Positions 1 through 8,183 of a stretch of DNA of 53,597 bases are shown here, piece after piece. Location of the stretch: positions 1-53,597 of the forward strand of contig CAJWLP010000008.1 in the NCBI GenBank assembly GCA_913043145.1. The letters run 5' to 3'. Numbering within the stretch: position 1 is the first letter of the stretch; each line of letters begins with the position of its first letter. The notes beneath the pieces are model-generated. The model was not told the DNA's origin, made no database searches, and saw only the letters and a list, made by a program, of their open reading frames with translations. The DNA comes from an uncultured Bacteroidota bacterium. Its GTDB lineage: Bacteria > Bacteroidota > Bacteroidia > NS11-12g > UBA9320. The position numbers and the translations under genes are program-made.

Positions 1-1115
1 GAATGAGTAAAGGAATTCAGTTTTTGATGAAGAAGAATAAGATTGAAATTCTTACGGGTTTTGGAACAGTGATAGCCAAGGGTCAAGTAAGTGTCGATAA
101 TAATGGAAAAAAAGAGACGCACAGTGCCAAGCACATAATACTTGCAACTGGAGCTAGAGAACGTCAATTGCCAAATATTCCTATTGATGGCGAAAAAATA
201 GTAGGTTATCATGAAGCTATGGTGCTCAAAGAACAGCCTAAGAAGATGGTGGTTGTTGGTAGTGGAGCTATAGGGATGGAGTTTGCATACTTTTACACTG
301 CCATGGGTACAGAAGTAACGGTGGTAGAATTTATGCCAAGCATTGTGCCCAATGAGGATGCAGATGTATCTAAAGAACTCGAAAAGTTATACAAGAAGAA
401 AGGAATGACCATCATGACGAATAGTTCTGTCGAATCGGTAGATACGAAAGGAAAAGGTTGTGAGGTAAAAGTAAAAACATCCAAAGGCCAGGAAACCATC
501 AAATGTGACATCGTTCTTTCTGCCGTAGGGATACAGACAAATCTCGAAAATATTGGATTAGAAAATCTAGGGATTAAAACAGAAAATGGGAAGGTAACAG
601 TAGATGATTATTATCAAACGAATGTTCCAGGGGTATATGCCATTGGAGATATTGTTCATGGTCCTGCTCTTGCTCACGTTGCTAGTGCAGAAGGAATTAT
701 CTGTGTTGAAAAATTTAGTGGTCAGCACGTAGCTCCTTTGGATTATGGAAATATTCCGGGATGCACCTACACCTGGCCAGAAATTGCATCAGTAGGATAT
801 ACCGAGGCTAAAGCTAAAGAAGCAGGATACGACATCAAAGTTGGTAAGTTTCCATTTAGTGCCAGCGGTAAAGCAAGTGCCAGTGGTTCAAAAGAAGGAT
901 TTGTTAAAGTCATATTTGATGCTAAATATGGCGAATTTTTGGGATGCCATATGATTGGGGCCAATGTTACAGAAATGATTGCTGGGGTAGTTTCAGCCAG
1001 AAAACTTGAAACGACCGGGCACGAAATGATAAAGACTGTTCATCCTCATCCAACAATGAGTGAAGCTATCATGGAGGCATGTGCTGCGGCATATGATGAA
1101 GTAATTCATCTTTAA
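1..1115 (+). CDS. lpd: Dihydrolipoyl dehydrogenase, C-terminal part (cut by window edge)
   Basis: This is the E3 flavoprotein that reoxidises dihydrolipoamide with NAD+ in 2-oxoacid dehydrogenase and glycine-cleavage complexes in the cytoplasm. About 370 residues are visible against a usual length near 465, so the FAD-binding N-terminus and the redox disulfide lie left of the window. The ATG at position 3 is an internal methionine and not the start. Visible are the NAD-binding GSGAIGMEFAY motif, the second FAD motif AIGDIVHGPALAHVA, and the C-terminal dimerisation domain with the catalytic HPHPTMSE His/Glu pair. Motif order and length fit E3 better than mercuric or glutathione reductase. No partner subunit is in the window. 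Confidence 0.95.
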   Translation, partial: MSKGIQFLMKKNKIEILTGFGTVIAKGQVSVDNNGKKETHSAKHIILATGARERQLPNIPIDGEKIVGYHEAMVLKEQPKKMVVVGSGAIGMEFAYFYTAMGTEVTVVEFMPSIVPNEDADVSKELEKLYKKKGMTIMTNSSVESVDTKGKGCEVKVKTSKGQETIKCDIVLSAVGIQTNLENIGLENLGIKTENGKVTVDDYYQTNVPGVYAIGDIVHGPALAHVASAEGIICVEKFSGQHVAPLDYGNIPGCTYTWPEIASVGYTEAKAKEAGYDIKVGKFPFSASGKASASGSKEGFVKVIFDAKYGEFLGCHMIGANVTEMIAGVVSARKLETTGHEMIKTVHPHPTMSEAIMEACAAAYDEVIHL

Positions 1116-1159
1116 TTTAATTCAACATTTTAGGCTACAATATTACATGAGATTAAGGT

Positions 1160-1167
1160 TACCTTTG
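1160..1167 (+). promoter_or_regulatory. Bacteroidota -7 box TACCTTTG
   Basis: It matches TAnnTTTG exactly and ends 4 bases before the ATG at 1172. No TTG is seen at the expected -33 spacing. If used, the transcript would be almost leaderless. Confidence 0.5.
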
Positions 1168-1171
1168 CGTA

Positions 1172-1651
1172 ATGTTTGATAGTCTTACTGGAAACGGCCG
1201 GGTTTGGATTTTTACCTCTAACCGAAAGTTGACAACTCATGAGGCAGATGAAATAAATGCAAAATTTGATATTTTTTGTCAAGTTTGGTCTGCCCATGGG
1301 TCACAGTTGAAAGCCAGTTTCCAGATATTTAATAATCAAATTTTAGTTTTGGGTGCTGATGAAGATTTTGAGCCAGCAAGTGGGTGTTCCATTGATCGAT
1401 CTACAGCTATTTTCCAAGAAATTGACCAAACCTTACAGATTGATTTATTCAATCGAATGAATTTAGCTTTTCAAGAAAATGACGAAATTGTCATTGTTCG
1501 AATGGCTGATATTCAATCAGCTTATGATTTAAAGAAAATTACAGATTCTTCTATTTTCTTTGATAATTCCGTAAATAGTCTTCATGATATAAGAACACGA
1601 TGGAAGGTGCCTTTTTGTAAGAGTTGGGCATATGCCAAAATAAAAAAATAA
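1172..1651 (+). CDS. Conserved Bacteroidota protein of unknown function (159 aa)
   Basis: This is a short soluble protein without signal peptide or membrane segment. I recognise it as a family conserved in Bacteroidota that databases often label 'ABC transporter ATPase'. The sequence does not support that label, because there is no Walker A, signature or Walker B motif. Likely conserved landmarks are RVWIFTSNRKLT near the N-terminus, WSAHGSQLKASFQI, the SGCSIDRS segment, and a final W-x-VPFCKSW. Its stop overlaps the tsaB start by one base (TAATG), which suggests translational coupling and possibly a link to tRNA or ribosome biology. That link is inference only. Confidence 0.85.
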   Translation: MFDSLTGNGRVWIFTSNRKLTTHEADEINAKFDIFCQVWSAHGSQLKASFQIFNNQILVLGADEDFEPASGCSIDRSTAIFQEIDQTLQIDLFNRMNLAFQENDEIVIVRMADIQSAYDLKKITDSSIFFDNSVNSLHDIRTRWKVPFCKSWAYAKIKK

Positions 1652-2325
1652 TGCCCCGTTTACTTCTTATAGAATCTTCTAATCAGATATGCTCTGTTGC
1701 TTTATACATGCAAGGTGAAATTATTCAAGAGAAATTTATTGAAGAGCCCAATTCACACTCGGTACACTTGGCCTCTTTTGTATACGAGGTAATGGCTCTA
1801 TCAGGCCTGTCGTTCAATCAACTTGATGGTGTTGTCGTAAGTGATGGACCTGGCTCATATACTGGACTAAGAATAGGAAGTAGTTTGGCGAAAGGGGTTT
1901 GCTTTGGTGCAGACATTCCCTTAATAGCGGTCTCAACTCTGAGAGGATTGGCTGGTATTGCCCTGAAAGAGTATCCATCAGTGAACCAAGTAATCTCTTT
2001 GGTAGATGCTAGAAGGAGTAATGCATATATGGGCATTTATGATTATCAGTTAAACCCATTAGTTGATGAACATTTTGTCGCGATAAATTCTGAAATTAGA
2101 ATTGAAAAGAATAACACAGCTATTATTGGTTCGGGTGCTATTAAGTTTATCGATGAATTGGATAAAGATAAAGAATTAAAACATTCTAAATCAGCATTAT
2201 ATGCAAAGGATTTATTATGGGAAGCATTGCAAAAGTGGGCAAGAAATGATTATGTAGATTTAACCTCTTACGAACCGAATTATATCAAGTCGGTATTTGT
2301 AACCAAACCAAAGTCAAAATTTTAG
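1651..2325 (+). CDS. tsaB: tRNA threonylcarbamoyladenosine biosynthesis protein TsaB
   Basis: TsaB is the non-catalytic ASKHA-fold partner of TsaD and TsaE in making t6A at position 37 of ANN-decoding tRNAs. The 224-residue protein has the expected length and begins MPRLLLIESSNQICSVAL, a typical first strand. The hallmark GPGSYTGLRIG motif lies near residue 65. I chose the ATG at 1651 because it overlaps the upstream stop as TAATG. A longer reading from 1624 would add nine residues that are only the upstream gene in another frame. tsaD and tsaE are not in the window. Confidence 0.93.
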   Translation: MPRLLLIESSNQICSVALYMQGEIIQEKFIEEPNSHSVHLASFVYEVMALSGLSFNQLDGVVVSDGPGSYTGLRIGSSLAKGVCFGADIPLIAVSTLRGLAGIALKEYPSVNQVISLVDARRSNAYMGIYDYQLNPLVDEHFVAINSEIRIEKNNTAIIGSGAIKFIDELDKDKELKHSKSALYAKDLLWEALQKWARNDYVDLTSYEPNYIKSVFVTKPKSKF

Positions 2326-2357
2326 TTTATTAAGCTAAAGTGAGTGTATCTTCGGAG

Positions 2358-2365
2358 TATATTTG
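2358..2365 (+). promoter_or_regulatory. Bacteroidota -7 box TATATTTG
   Basis: It matches TAnnTTTG and lies 18 bases upstream of the ATG at 2384. It is the only good promoter candidate before the four-gene unit ending at 10974. No TTG is present at -33 spacing. Confidence 0.45.
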
Positions 2366-2383
2366 TATCGCATTTAAATCTTA

Positions 2384-4504
2384 ATGAAGTATTTATTTAC
2401 CATACTTACCCTCGTTTTTGTTTCTACCGAGCTCGTGGGGCAAACTTTTGACGAGAAAACAACATCTTCTTCCAATGTAAGATTAAATGTCACCAATTCT
2501 GGAACATACGGAAATGCCTTTAGAGGGTATAAGAATGGTTCTGGAAATCCTTCAGGGGAGTATCCAGCGGGCAGTGGAGTGGAGCACCTCTTTGAGAGTG
2601 GTATTTGGTTTGGAGGGCTGATTAACGGGGCCACAGTAGGTGTGAGTACAGCTGCAGTTGATGCTCCACAAGGGTATAGTACAGGTGCGGCAGGATTTGA
2701 GTTTTATCCAGAGCAGGGTGATATTCTTGAAGAACTTTCCTCGCTCAGAAACAGTCCTTATTACAGTCCTGACGCGATATCGCATCAAGATTTTATAGGA
2801 GTTTATTCTGATGTTAATGTCCAAGTTCCGGGCACACAGATTCAGATAGGCGGACATATAGACCCATTGTTCGTTAAGGTGAAATCTCGCTCATTTAATT
2901 GGAACTATGGATTCAGTGACTTTTTTGTCATTCTTGATTTTGACATTGAAAATGTCGGAGAATACACGATTGATAGTGCCTATTTTGGTTTGTGGGCGAA
3001 TGCGGTAGTTAGAAATATTAACGTAACACCAGCAGGTAGTGGTGGAGCAGCTTTTTATAACAAAGGTGGTAATGGATATTTAGACAGTTTACAAATGGCC
3101 TACTGTTATGATCATTCTGGAGACGAGGGTTTCACGGATAGTTATGTTGGACAAAAGTTTTTAGGTGCTGAGGATAAAAATGGGTTTCAACACCCAATTT
3201 CAAACCCTAGGTTCAAAGCTCATTATAATGCTTGGCAGTTTAATAGCACTTCAGATCCAGTATATTTTCAACCAACAAATGACAATACCCGTTATCAAAA
3301 GCTAACCAAGGGTTTGAATGATCAACAATGCTGGAATCAAAACAATAGTTCAAATTCTAATTGCGGTTCTAAAAGCTATCAAGAGCAACTCAATGATTTA
3401 GGGAATCGTTCGGATTTAGTCTCAGTTGGGCCATTCTTAAATTTTGAACCTGGCGATCAAATTAAGGTGAGTTATGCTTTTATTTTTGCCAGAAAAAAAG
3501 AGGACGGCAATCCAAATTCAGACAATAATGCGTTTCAGAGAAGTACATTTTTATCAAATGCCAGTTGGGCTCAGACAGCATACAATGGCGAGGATATCAA
3601 TTTTAATGGTATTTTAGATGATGGAGAGGATAATAATGGCGATGGATTACTTACTCGATTTGTGTTACCATCTCCCCCTGATATACCGAACACAAAAATT
3701 ATAACTTCTGATAATAAAATAGAAATTTTTTGGCAGGATAATTCAGAGAGAAGTATTGATCCAATCAGTCAAGAAAAAGATTTTGAAGGATATCGTTTGT
3801 ACATGACAAAGTTAGGCTTTGATGTTACAGATGTTCCGAATCTACAAAGAGATCTTGTTAAGATTGCAGAATATGATATCCGAGATAATGGTTATGGTTA
3901 TGAAACGGGTTTTGCTTCTGTAAAATTAGACAAGCCAATTATCATTGATGGAAGCGAGTATCAGTATAAGTATACTATTGAAAAAGTGCTAAATGGTTGG
4001 CAATATGCAGTATCCGTTACAGCATTTGATAGAGGCAACGAAGAAAATAATTTAGAAAGTTTAGAATCAAGTTCTGTTTCAAATAATTTTAGAGCTTTTG
4101 CTGGTAAACCTATCAATGAAAGTATTACTAAAAACGAGCCGTTTGTATATCCAAACCCTTACTATGCTGGTGCAAGTTGGGAGGGAATAAGTAGCTTTCA
4201 AGAGCAAAGTAGAAAATTATATTTTGCTAACCTACCCAAACATTGCGAGATTAATGTATTTACTTTAGCGGGTGATTTTTTAGATAAAATTACACACCAC
4301 GATGATTATAATGGTGATGACATTCGATGGAATCAGACTTTTGGGTCAGAAAACCCCAGCCAGAATGTTTTTAGTGGCGGTGAGCATGGCTGGAATTTAC
4401 TAACAGAGAATACCCAGATTATAGCTCGAGGTTTGTACCTTTTTACCGTCAAAAACCTTGAAACAGGAGATTTATATAAAGGAAAATTTGCAATTATTAA
4501 ATAA
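2384..4504 (+). CDS. Secreted protein with C-terminal sorting-type domain, unknown function (706 aa)
   Basis: First gene of a four-gene unit. A cleavable signal peptide (MKYLFTILTLVFVSTELVGQ) sends it to the periplasm. The last ~90 residues begin with a Pro-Asn-Pro-Tyr motif and end in beta strands (GLYLFTVKN, then KGKFAIIK), as in T9SS type A or FlgD-like sorting domains. The middle holds a large beta-rich region of no family I can name, an acidic DINFNGILDDGEDNNGDG stretch resembling a calcium-binding loop (about residue 405), and a fibronectin III-like segment (about 440-570). I would expect export to the surface or medium. The enzymatic or binding role is unknown. The next gene starts 8 bases downstream. 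Confidence 0.85.
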   Translation: MKYLFTILTLVFVSTELVGQTFDEKTTSSSNVRLNVTNSGTYGNAFRGYKNGSGNPSGEYPAGSGVEHLFESGIWFGGLINGATVGVSTAAVDAPQGYSTGAAGFEFYPEQGDILEELSSLRNSPYYSPDAISHQDFIGVYSDVNVQVPGTQIQIGGHIDPLFVKVKSRSFNWNYGFSDFFVILDFDIENVGEYTIDSAYFGLWANAVVRNINVTPAGSGGAAFYNKGGNGYLDSLQMAYCYDHSGDEGFTDSYVGQKFLGAEDKNGFQHPISNPRFKAHYNAWQFNSTSDPVYFQPTNDNTRYQKLTKGLNDQQCWNQNNSSNSNCGSKSYQEQLNDLGNRSDLVSVGPFLNFEPGDQIKVSYAFIFARKKEDGNPNSDNNAFQRSTFLSNASWAQTAYNGEDINFNGILDDGEDNNGDGLLTRFVLPSPPDIPNTKIITSDNKIEIFWQDNSERSIDPISQEKDFEGYRLYMTKLGFDVTDVPNLQRDLVKIAEYDIRDNGYGYETGFASVKLDKPIIIDGSEYQYKYTIEKVLNGWQYAVSVTAFDRGNEENNLESLESSSVSNNFRAFAGKPINESITKNEPFVYPNPYYAGASWEGISSFQEQSRKLYFANLPKHCEINVFTLAGDFLDKITHHDDYNGDDIRWNQTFGSENPSQNVFSGGEHGWNLLTENTQIIARGLYLFTVKNLETGDLYKGKFAIIK

Positions 4505-4512
4505 ACAATACA

Positions 4513-6729
4513 ATGAAAAAACAACTTTCAATTCTAATTACTGGTCTATTAATGGCCACTATGTCATTGGCTCAAACAGCCGTTTCAGTTCGGGATATCC
4601 AATATGTCAGCCCTACAGATTTGGCTGATTGTAAAGATTTGAGTTCTTATGATGATCAAGAGATTAAGACAATTGGGATCGTTATGCATGATGGCAACCT
4701 TACAGAACTGGCATCTGGATCTGTGAATGGCGGGTACAGACCAGGGGTTCATATCTTGGATACTTCATCCAGTGGGATGGGAAACTTTAGGGGAGTTCAG
4801 ATTCATGGGGTATACACCGATGGAGGTGGTCAAAGTCAACCTGTAAGTAAACTTGACAACCTCGTTTCAGGAATGATCATTGAGGTTACAGGTAAGGTAG
4901 GCAACTATCAAGGAGAAACTCAAGTTTTCCCATTGGACAATTCATCTGTGAAAGTAATTGGTTCAGTATCTGCTCCAACTGCACAAGTTTTAGATTTAGG
5001 AAAATTAAATGATAACACACGATCAAATATTTATGTGACAGGTGAAGAATGGGAAGGTTCTTTTGTTCAGTTTAATAATGTAACAGTTGTTTCTGTTTCT
5101 GTCTTTAGTGGAAATAGAGTCAGCTTTGATGTATCGGATGAAAATGGGAACGTGATTAATGTATCTGATCGATTCTTAGTACAAAAAATTCCAGGAAGAA
5201 CTCTAGTAAACCCCTCAAGTCCTCAAAGTGATGGAGAATTTGTTGCTCCTATTGTTGGAACAAAATATGAGTCATTAAAGGGTATAATTATGCACTCTCA
5301 AAATGGGTGTTCAGCAGGTACTGGTAGAGGTTATGAATTAAATCCATTCGCTAAGAGCCATTATAAAGTAGGCGATACACCACCAAGTATTACGGAAGTT
5401 ACAAGAACTCCACTGGTCCCATCTAGTTCAGATAATTTAAAGATAAGTGCTAAAATTATAGATTTCAACGGGACAGTTGATAATCAGAAATTATACTATA
5501 CTGATGATAGAAATAAGGATAATCCTGATTTTACGGAAACAACATTGTCATTGAAAGCAGGGTCTACCGATGAATATGAAGGTGCTATTCCAGCTTTTGC
5601 TGACGGGACAATTATCAAATATTACATTACAGCAACAGATAACGATGGAAACACAAGCTACAGCCCATTTTCAGCAAGTAAAGCAAAAGGAGCTACTGCA
5701 TTTTATACAGTACGTGATGGTGGTTTAACCATCCCAGATTTACAATATGTTTTAGATCCAACATCTGATGCAAGTCCATATAAAGGTCAAACAGTTACAG
5801 TTAGAGGCTATGTAACATCAAGTGCTAAGCCCTATGATTTAGAGGATGTTTATATTCAAGATAAAGATGCTAAAGAATGGGGAGGAATTCGTATTTCAGG
5901 AAGTTCAGACTTATTAGAACTATGGAGAACAGAAGAAGTGGAAGTGACTGGAACAATTGAAGAATCCTACGGTTTTACTCAAATGCTTGTTAGTTCTGTA
6001 ACCAAAACAGGAAACAAGGCAGAAATAGCTCCAATTGAACTTCCAGTAAGTGACAGTGCTGGTCGAGTAAATAGAGGGATGGAGAAATATGAAGGAATGC
6101 TCGTTAGAATGGTTAATCAAGGAGGTAAAGTTAAGATTTCTAATCCACGATTAAATCCATTTGGGGAATGGATGATATCAAGCGATACTGGAGCGAGCTT
6201 TAATAACAGTACCAAAGTACAAACAGGGGTTAAGAATGGGAATAATAATTCATCATTATGGGTTTCTGTGGTTTCAGATGATACGCTTGAGAATATAGAG
6301 GGAATAATGGAAGTTCCAGCGATTGAAGCAACTAAAGAAATGGATATGGATGCTATCATAGGTGTCATCTACTACGGATTTAGTCAGTATTCTCTTAAAC
6401 CGAGAAACAACGATGATATTATTGGGTTTAGTTTATCACTTGAGAGTACAAATTATGCAGGTGATACAGCGACAAATTCTATAATAGACATTGATGAAAA
6501 CGGGTTCATATTCTATCCGAACCCTTCTAGCGATGTGTTGAATGTGACTACTAGAAATTTGAAAAGTGGAACATTATACATTAGAAGTATTGAGGGTAGA
6601 GAAATGATGAAAACACCTATACTTGATTCTAGGCAATTAAATATAGATTCACTGATTCCTGGAATATATATGCTAGAATTTATAGATTCGGATGGAATTA
6701 AAATGTCAGCTAAATTCATTAAAATTTGA
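4513..6729 (+). CDS. T9SS type A secreted protein with OB-fold-like domains (738 aa)
   Basis: Second gene of the unit. A signal peptide ends at about residue 20 (MATMSLAQ). Two segments, about 25-260 and 410-510, read like the OB-fold modules found in secreted nucleases and DUF5689-type proteins; the phrases VTGKVGNYQGETQVFP and VTVRGYVTSS are typical. An Ig-like domain lies between them (about 290-400). The C-terminus is a clear type A sorting domain (FYPNPSSDVLNV, then PGIYMLEF, ending KFIKI). No nuclease catalytic motif is evident, so a nucleic-acid or ligand-binding role is only a suggestion. The final TGA overlaps the start of the next gene. Confidence 0.88.
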   Translation: MKKQLSILITGLLMATMSLAQTAVSVRDIQYVSPTDLADCKDLSSYDDQEIKTIGIVMHDGNLTELASGSVNGGYRPGVHILDTSSSGMGNFRGVQIHGVYTDGGGQSQPVSKLDNLVSGMIIEVTGKVGNYQGETQVFPLDNSSVKVIGSVSAPTAQVLDLGKLNDNTRSNIYVTGEEWEGSFVQFNNVTVVSVSVFSGNRVSFDVSDENGNVINVSDRFLVQKIPGRTLVNPSSPQSDGEFVAPIVGTKYESLKGIIMHSQNGCSAGTGRGYELNPFAKSHYKVGDTPPSITEVTRTPLVPSSSDNLKISAKIIDFNGTVDNQKLYYTDDRNKDNPDFTETTLSLKAGSTDEYEGAIPAFADGTIIKYYITATDNDGNTSYSPFSASKAKGATAFYTVRDGGLTIPDLQYVLDPTSDASPYKGQTVTVRGYVTSSAKPYDLEDVYIQDKDAKEWGGIRISGSSDLLELWRTEEVEVTGTIEESYGFTQMLVSSVTKTGNKAEIAPIELPVSDSAGRVNRGMEKYEGMLVRMVNQGGKVKISNPRLNPFGEWMISSDTGASFNNSTKVQTGVKNGNNNSSLWVSVVSDDTLENIEGIMEVPAIEATKEMDMDAIIGVIYYGFSQYSLKPRNNDDIIGFSLSLESTNYAGDTATNSIIDIDENGFIFYPNPSSDVLNVTTRNLKSGTLYIRSIEGREMMKTPILDSRQLNIDSLIPGIYMLEFIDSDGIKMSAKFIKI

Positions 6730-8183
6730 TTAATAGTCACCCTCAAATAACAAGTAGCAAGACCATTATTATTTGCCTGGTCTTGCTACTTTTTATCGCC
6801 TCTTGTAAGGAGGGCGAATCATTGCCTAACAGTGCTCCTGAGACTCAAATATCTATTGAGAGCATCAACTTATCAGGGAATAACCGTCTGAATAGTACGG
6901 TAAACCTTACTTGGTTTGGAACAGATATCGATGGCTATATCCAATTTTATGAGATTCGAATTGGAGATAAAGATTGGTTTAAAACCCAAACACAAGACAG
7001 TATTTTTCTATTTGATATAGAGCCTAATCAGGACTCAACAGATATTGACTTTTATGTACGTGCAGTAGACAACGAGGGAGTTAAAGACCCTACTCCTGCA
7101 TATTTAAAGGTACCTTTAAAAAATAGCACACCAGAGGTATATTTTGAGGAGGCATCACTTCCTCTAGACACAACAAACCTGGTGATTACTTTTAGATATA
7201 TGGCTTCTGACCCTGATGGAGACGAAACATTAAAAAAATGTTTTATAAGAGCCAATGAGGGTTCGTGGTCAGAAATTGATCTCAACCAAAAACTGGTATC
7301 TCTTTTACCTGTCAACCCATCAGAAAGTGGTGTTGGTGATGCAAAAGTTTATTATGGATTAGAAAAGGAGTCATCTCATACAATAGATGGATTTAATAAT
7401 GGTGGTGAAAACATAATCCAATTGAGGGTTGAAGATATTGCAAATACTTCTAGTAATATTGATAGCACACCTCCAATATTTGTCTGGAGTCAAACTTCAG
7501 ATCTTCTGGTAATAGGAGGCCACAATAATCGAATTGATAAGGAATATCAAACGTTAGTAAATAACAATTATACTTCAGCAGATTTTATAAATTATGCTAA
7601 GAATGGAGGGTTAAATCAGCCTAGGTTTTGGAATCCAGATTTCAGATTGTTGTCGGAACAATATGATAAAGTTTTTTTTCATACTGATGAAGGTAATTTT
7701 AGTAATCCGTTAACAGGAGCCGATGGCAAACTCCTTGATTTTGCGGCACCTATTATTCAAGGGTTAATAGATAATCAGAAAAAAGTTCTTGTTTCTACAG
7801 CATTTGCTACAGGGACTAACATTGATATCATAGGTGGAGTATTATCTATCGATAGCTTTACAAGTAGTAGAGGACAGGCATTTTTTGAAAATGACAGTTT
7901 CGCAAAAAGTAAAGTAGATGGATTCCCAGATTTACAACCAACCAATTTTTTATTAGCTATTGATCCATTTTACTACAGTCAAGAAGCAGAGGCCTTGTAT
8001 GAAGCTCATCTCACCCCAAATGGTGGCTGGACTGGGCCAAAGACTATTGCAATTCAAAGAAGATCAACGGAAGGTGATGTAAATCTGGTTTTATTTACCG
8101 TAGAATTACATAAGCTAGACAAGTTATCATCTAATCAGAATCAATTAATTTCAAAAATATTTAATGAGACTTTTAATTGGTAG
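6726..8183 (+). CDS. Lipoprotein with fibronectin III-like N-terminus, unknown C-terminal domain (485 aa)
   Basis: Third gene of the unit. It starts at a TTG overlapping the upstream TGA (TTGA); no ATG precedes the signal peptide, so the TTG is the only sensible start. The hydrophobic stretch ends in a lipobox, FIASC, with Cys27 followed by KEGE, an acidic signal like those that send Bacteroidota lipoproteins to the cell surface. Residues ~35-240 look like two fibronectin III/Ig-like domains (LTWFGTDIDGYIQFYEIRI). From ~255 an alpha/beta domain starts with DLLVIGGHNN and has KVFFHTDEG, a pattern resembling amidotransferase-like folds, but I see no catalytic Cys-His pair. It overlaps the receptor gene by 20 bases. 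Confidence 0.85.
   Translation: MINSHPQITSSKTIIICLVLLLFIASCKEGESLPNSAPETQISIESINLSGNNRLNSTVNLTWFGTDIDGYIQFYEIRIGDKDWFKTQTQDSIFLFDIEPNQDSTDIDFYVRAVDNEGVKDPTPAYLKVPLKNSTPEVYFEEASLPLDTTNLVITFRYMASDPDGDETLKKCFIRANEGSWSEIDLNQKLVSLLPVNPSESGVGDAKVYYGLEKESSHTIDGFNNGGENIIQLRVEDIANTSSNIDSTPPIFVWSQTSDLLVIGGHNNRIDKEYQTLVNNNYTSADFINYAKNGGLNQPRFWNPDFRLLSEQYDKVFFHTDEGNFSNPLTGADGKLLDFAAPIIQGLIDNQKKVLVSTAFATGTNIDIIGGVLSIDSFTSSRGQAFFENDSFAKSKVDGFPDLQPTNFLLAIDPFYYSQEAEALYEAHLTPNGGWTGPKTIAIQRRSTEGDVNLVLFTVELHKLDKLSSNQNQLISKIFNETFNW

Noticed and set aside
1624-1650. Longer tsaB start at 1624
   Set aside because: The extra nine codons are the tail of the upstream gene read in another frame; the TsaB fold begins at MPRLLLIE.
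1172-1651. ABC transporter ATPase
   Set aside because: Walker A, signature and Walker B motifs are all missing; the name is a database error.
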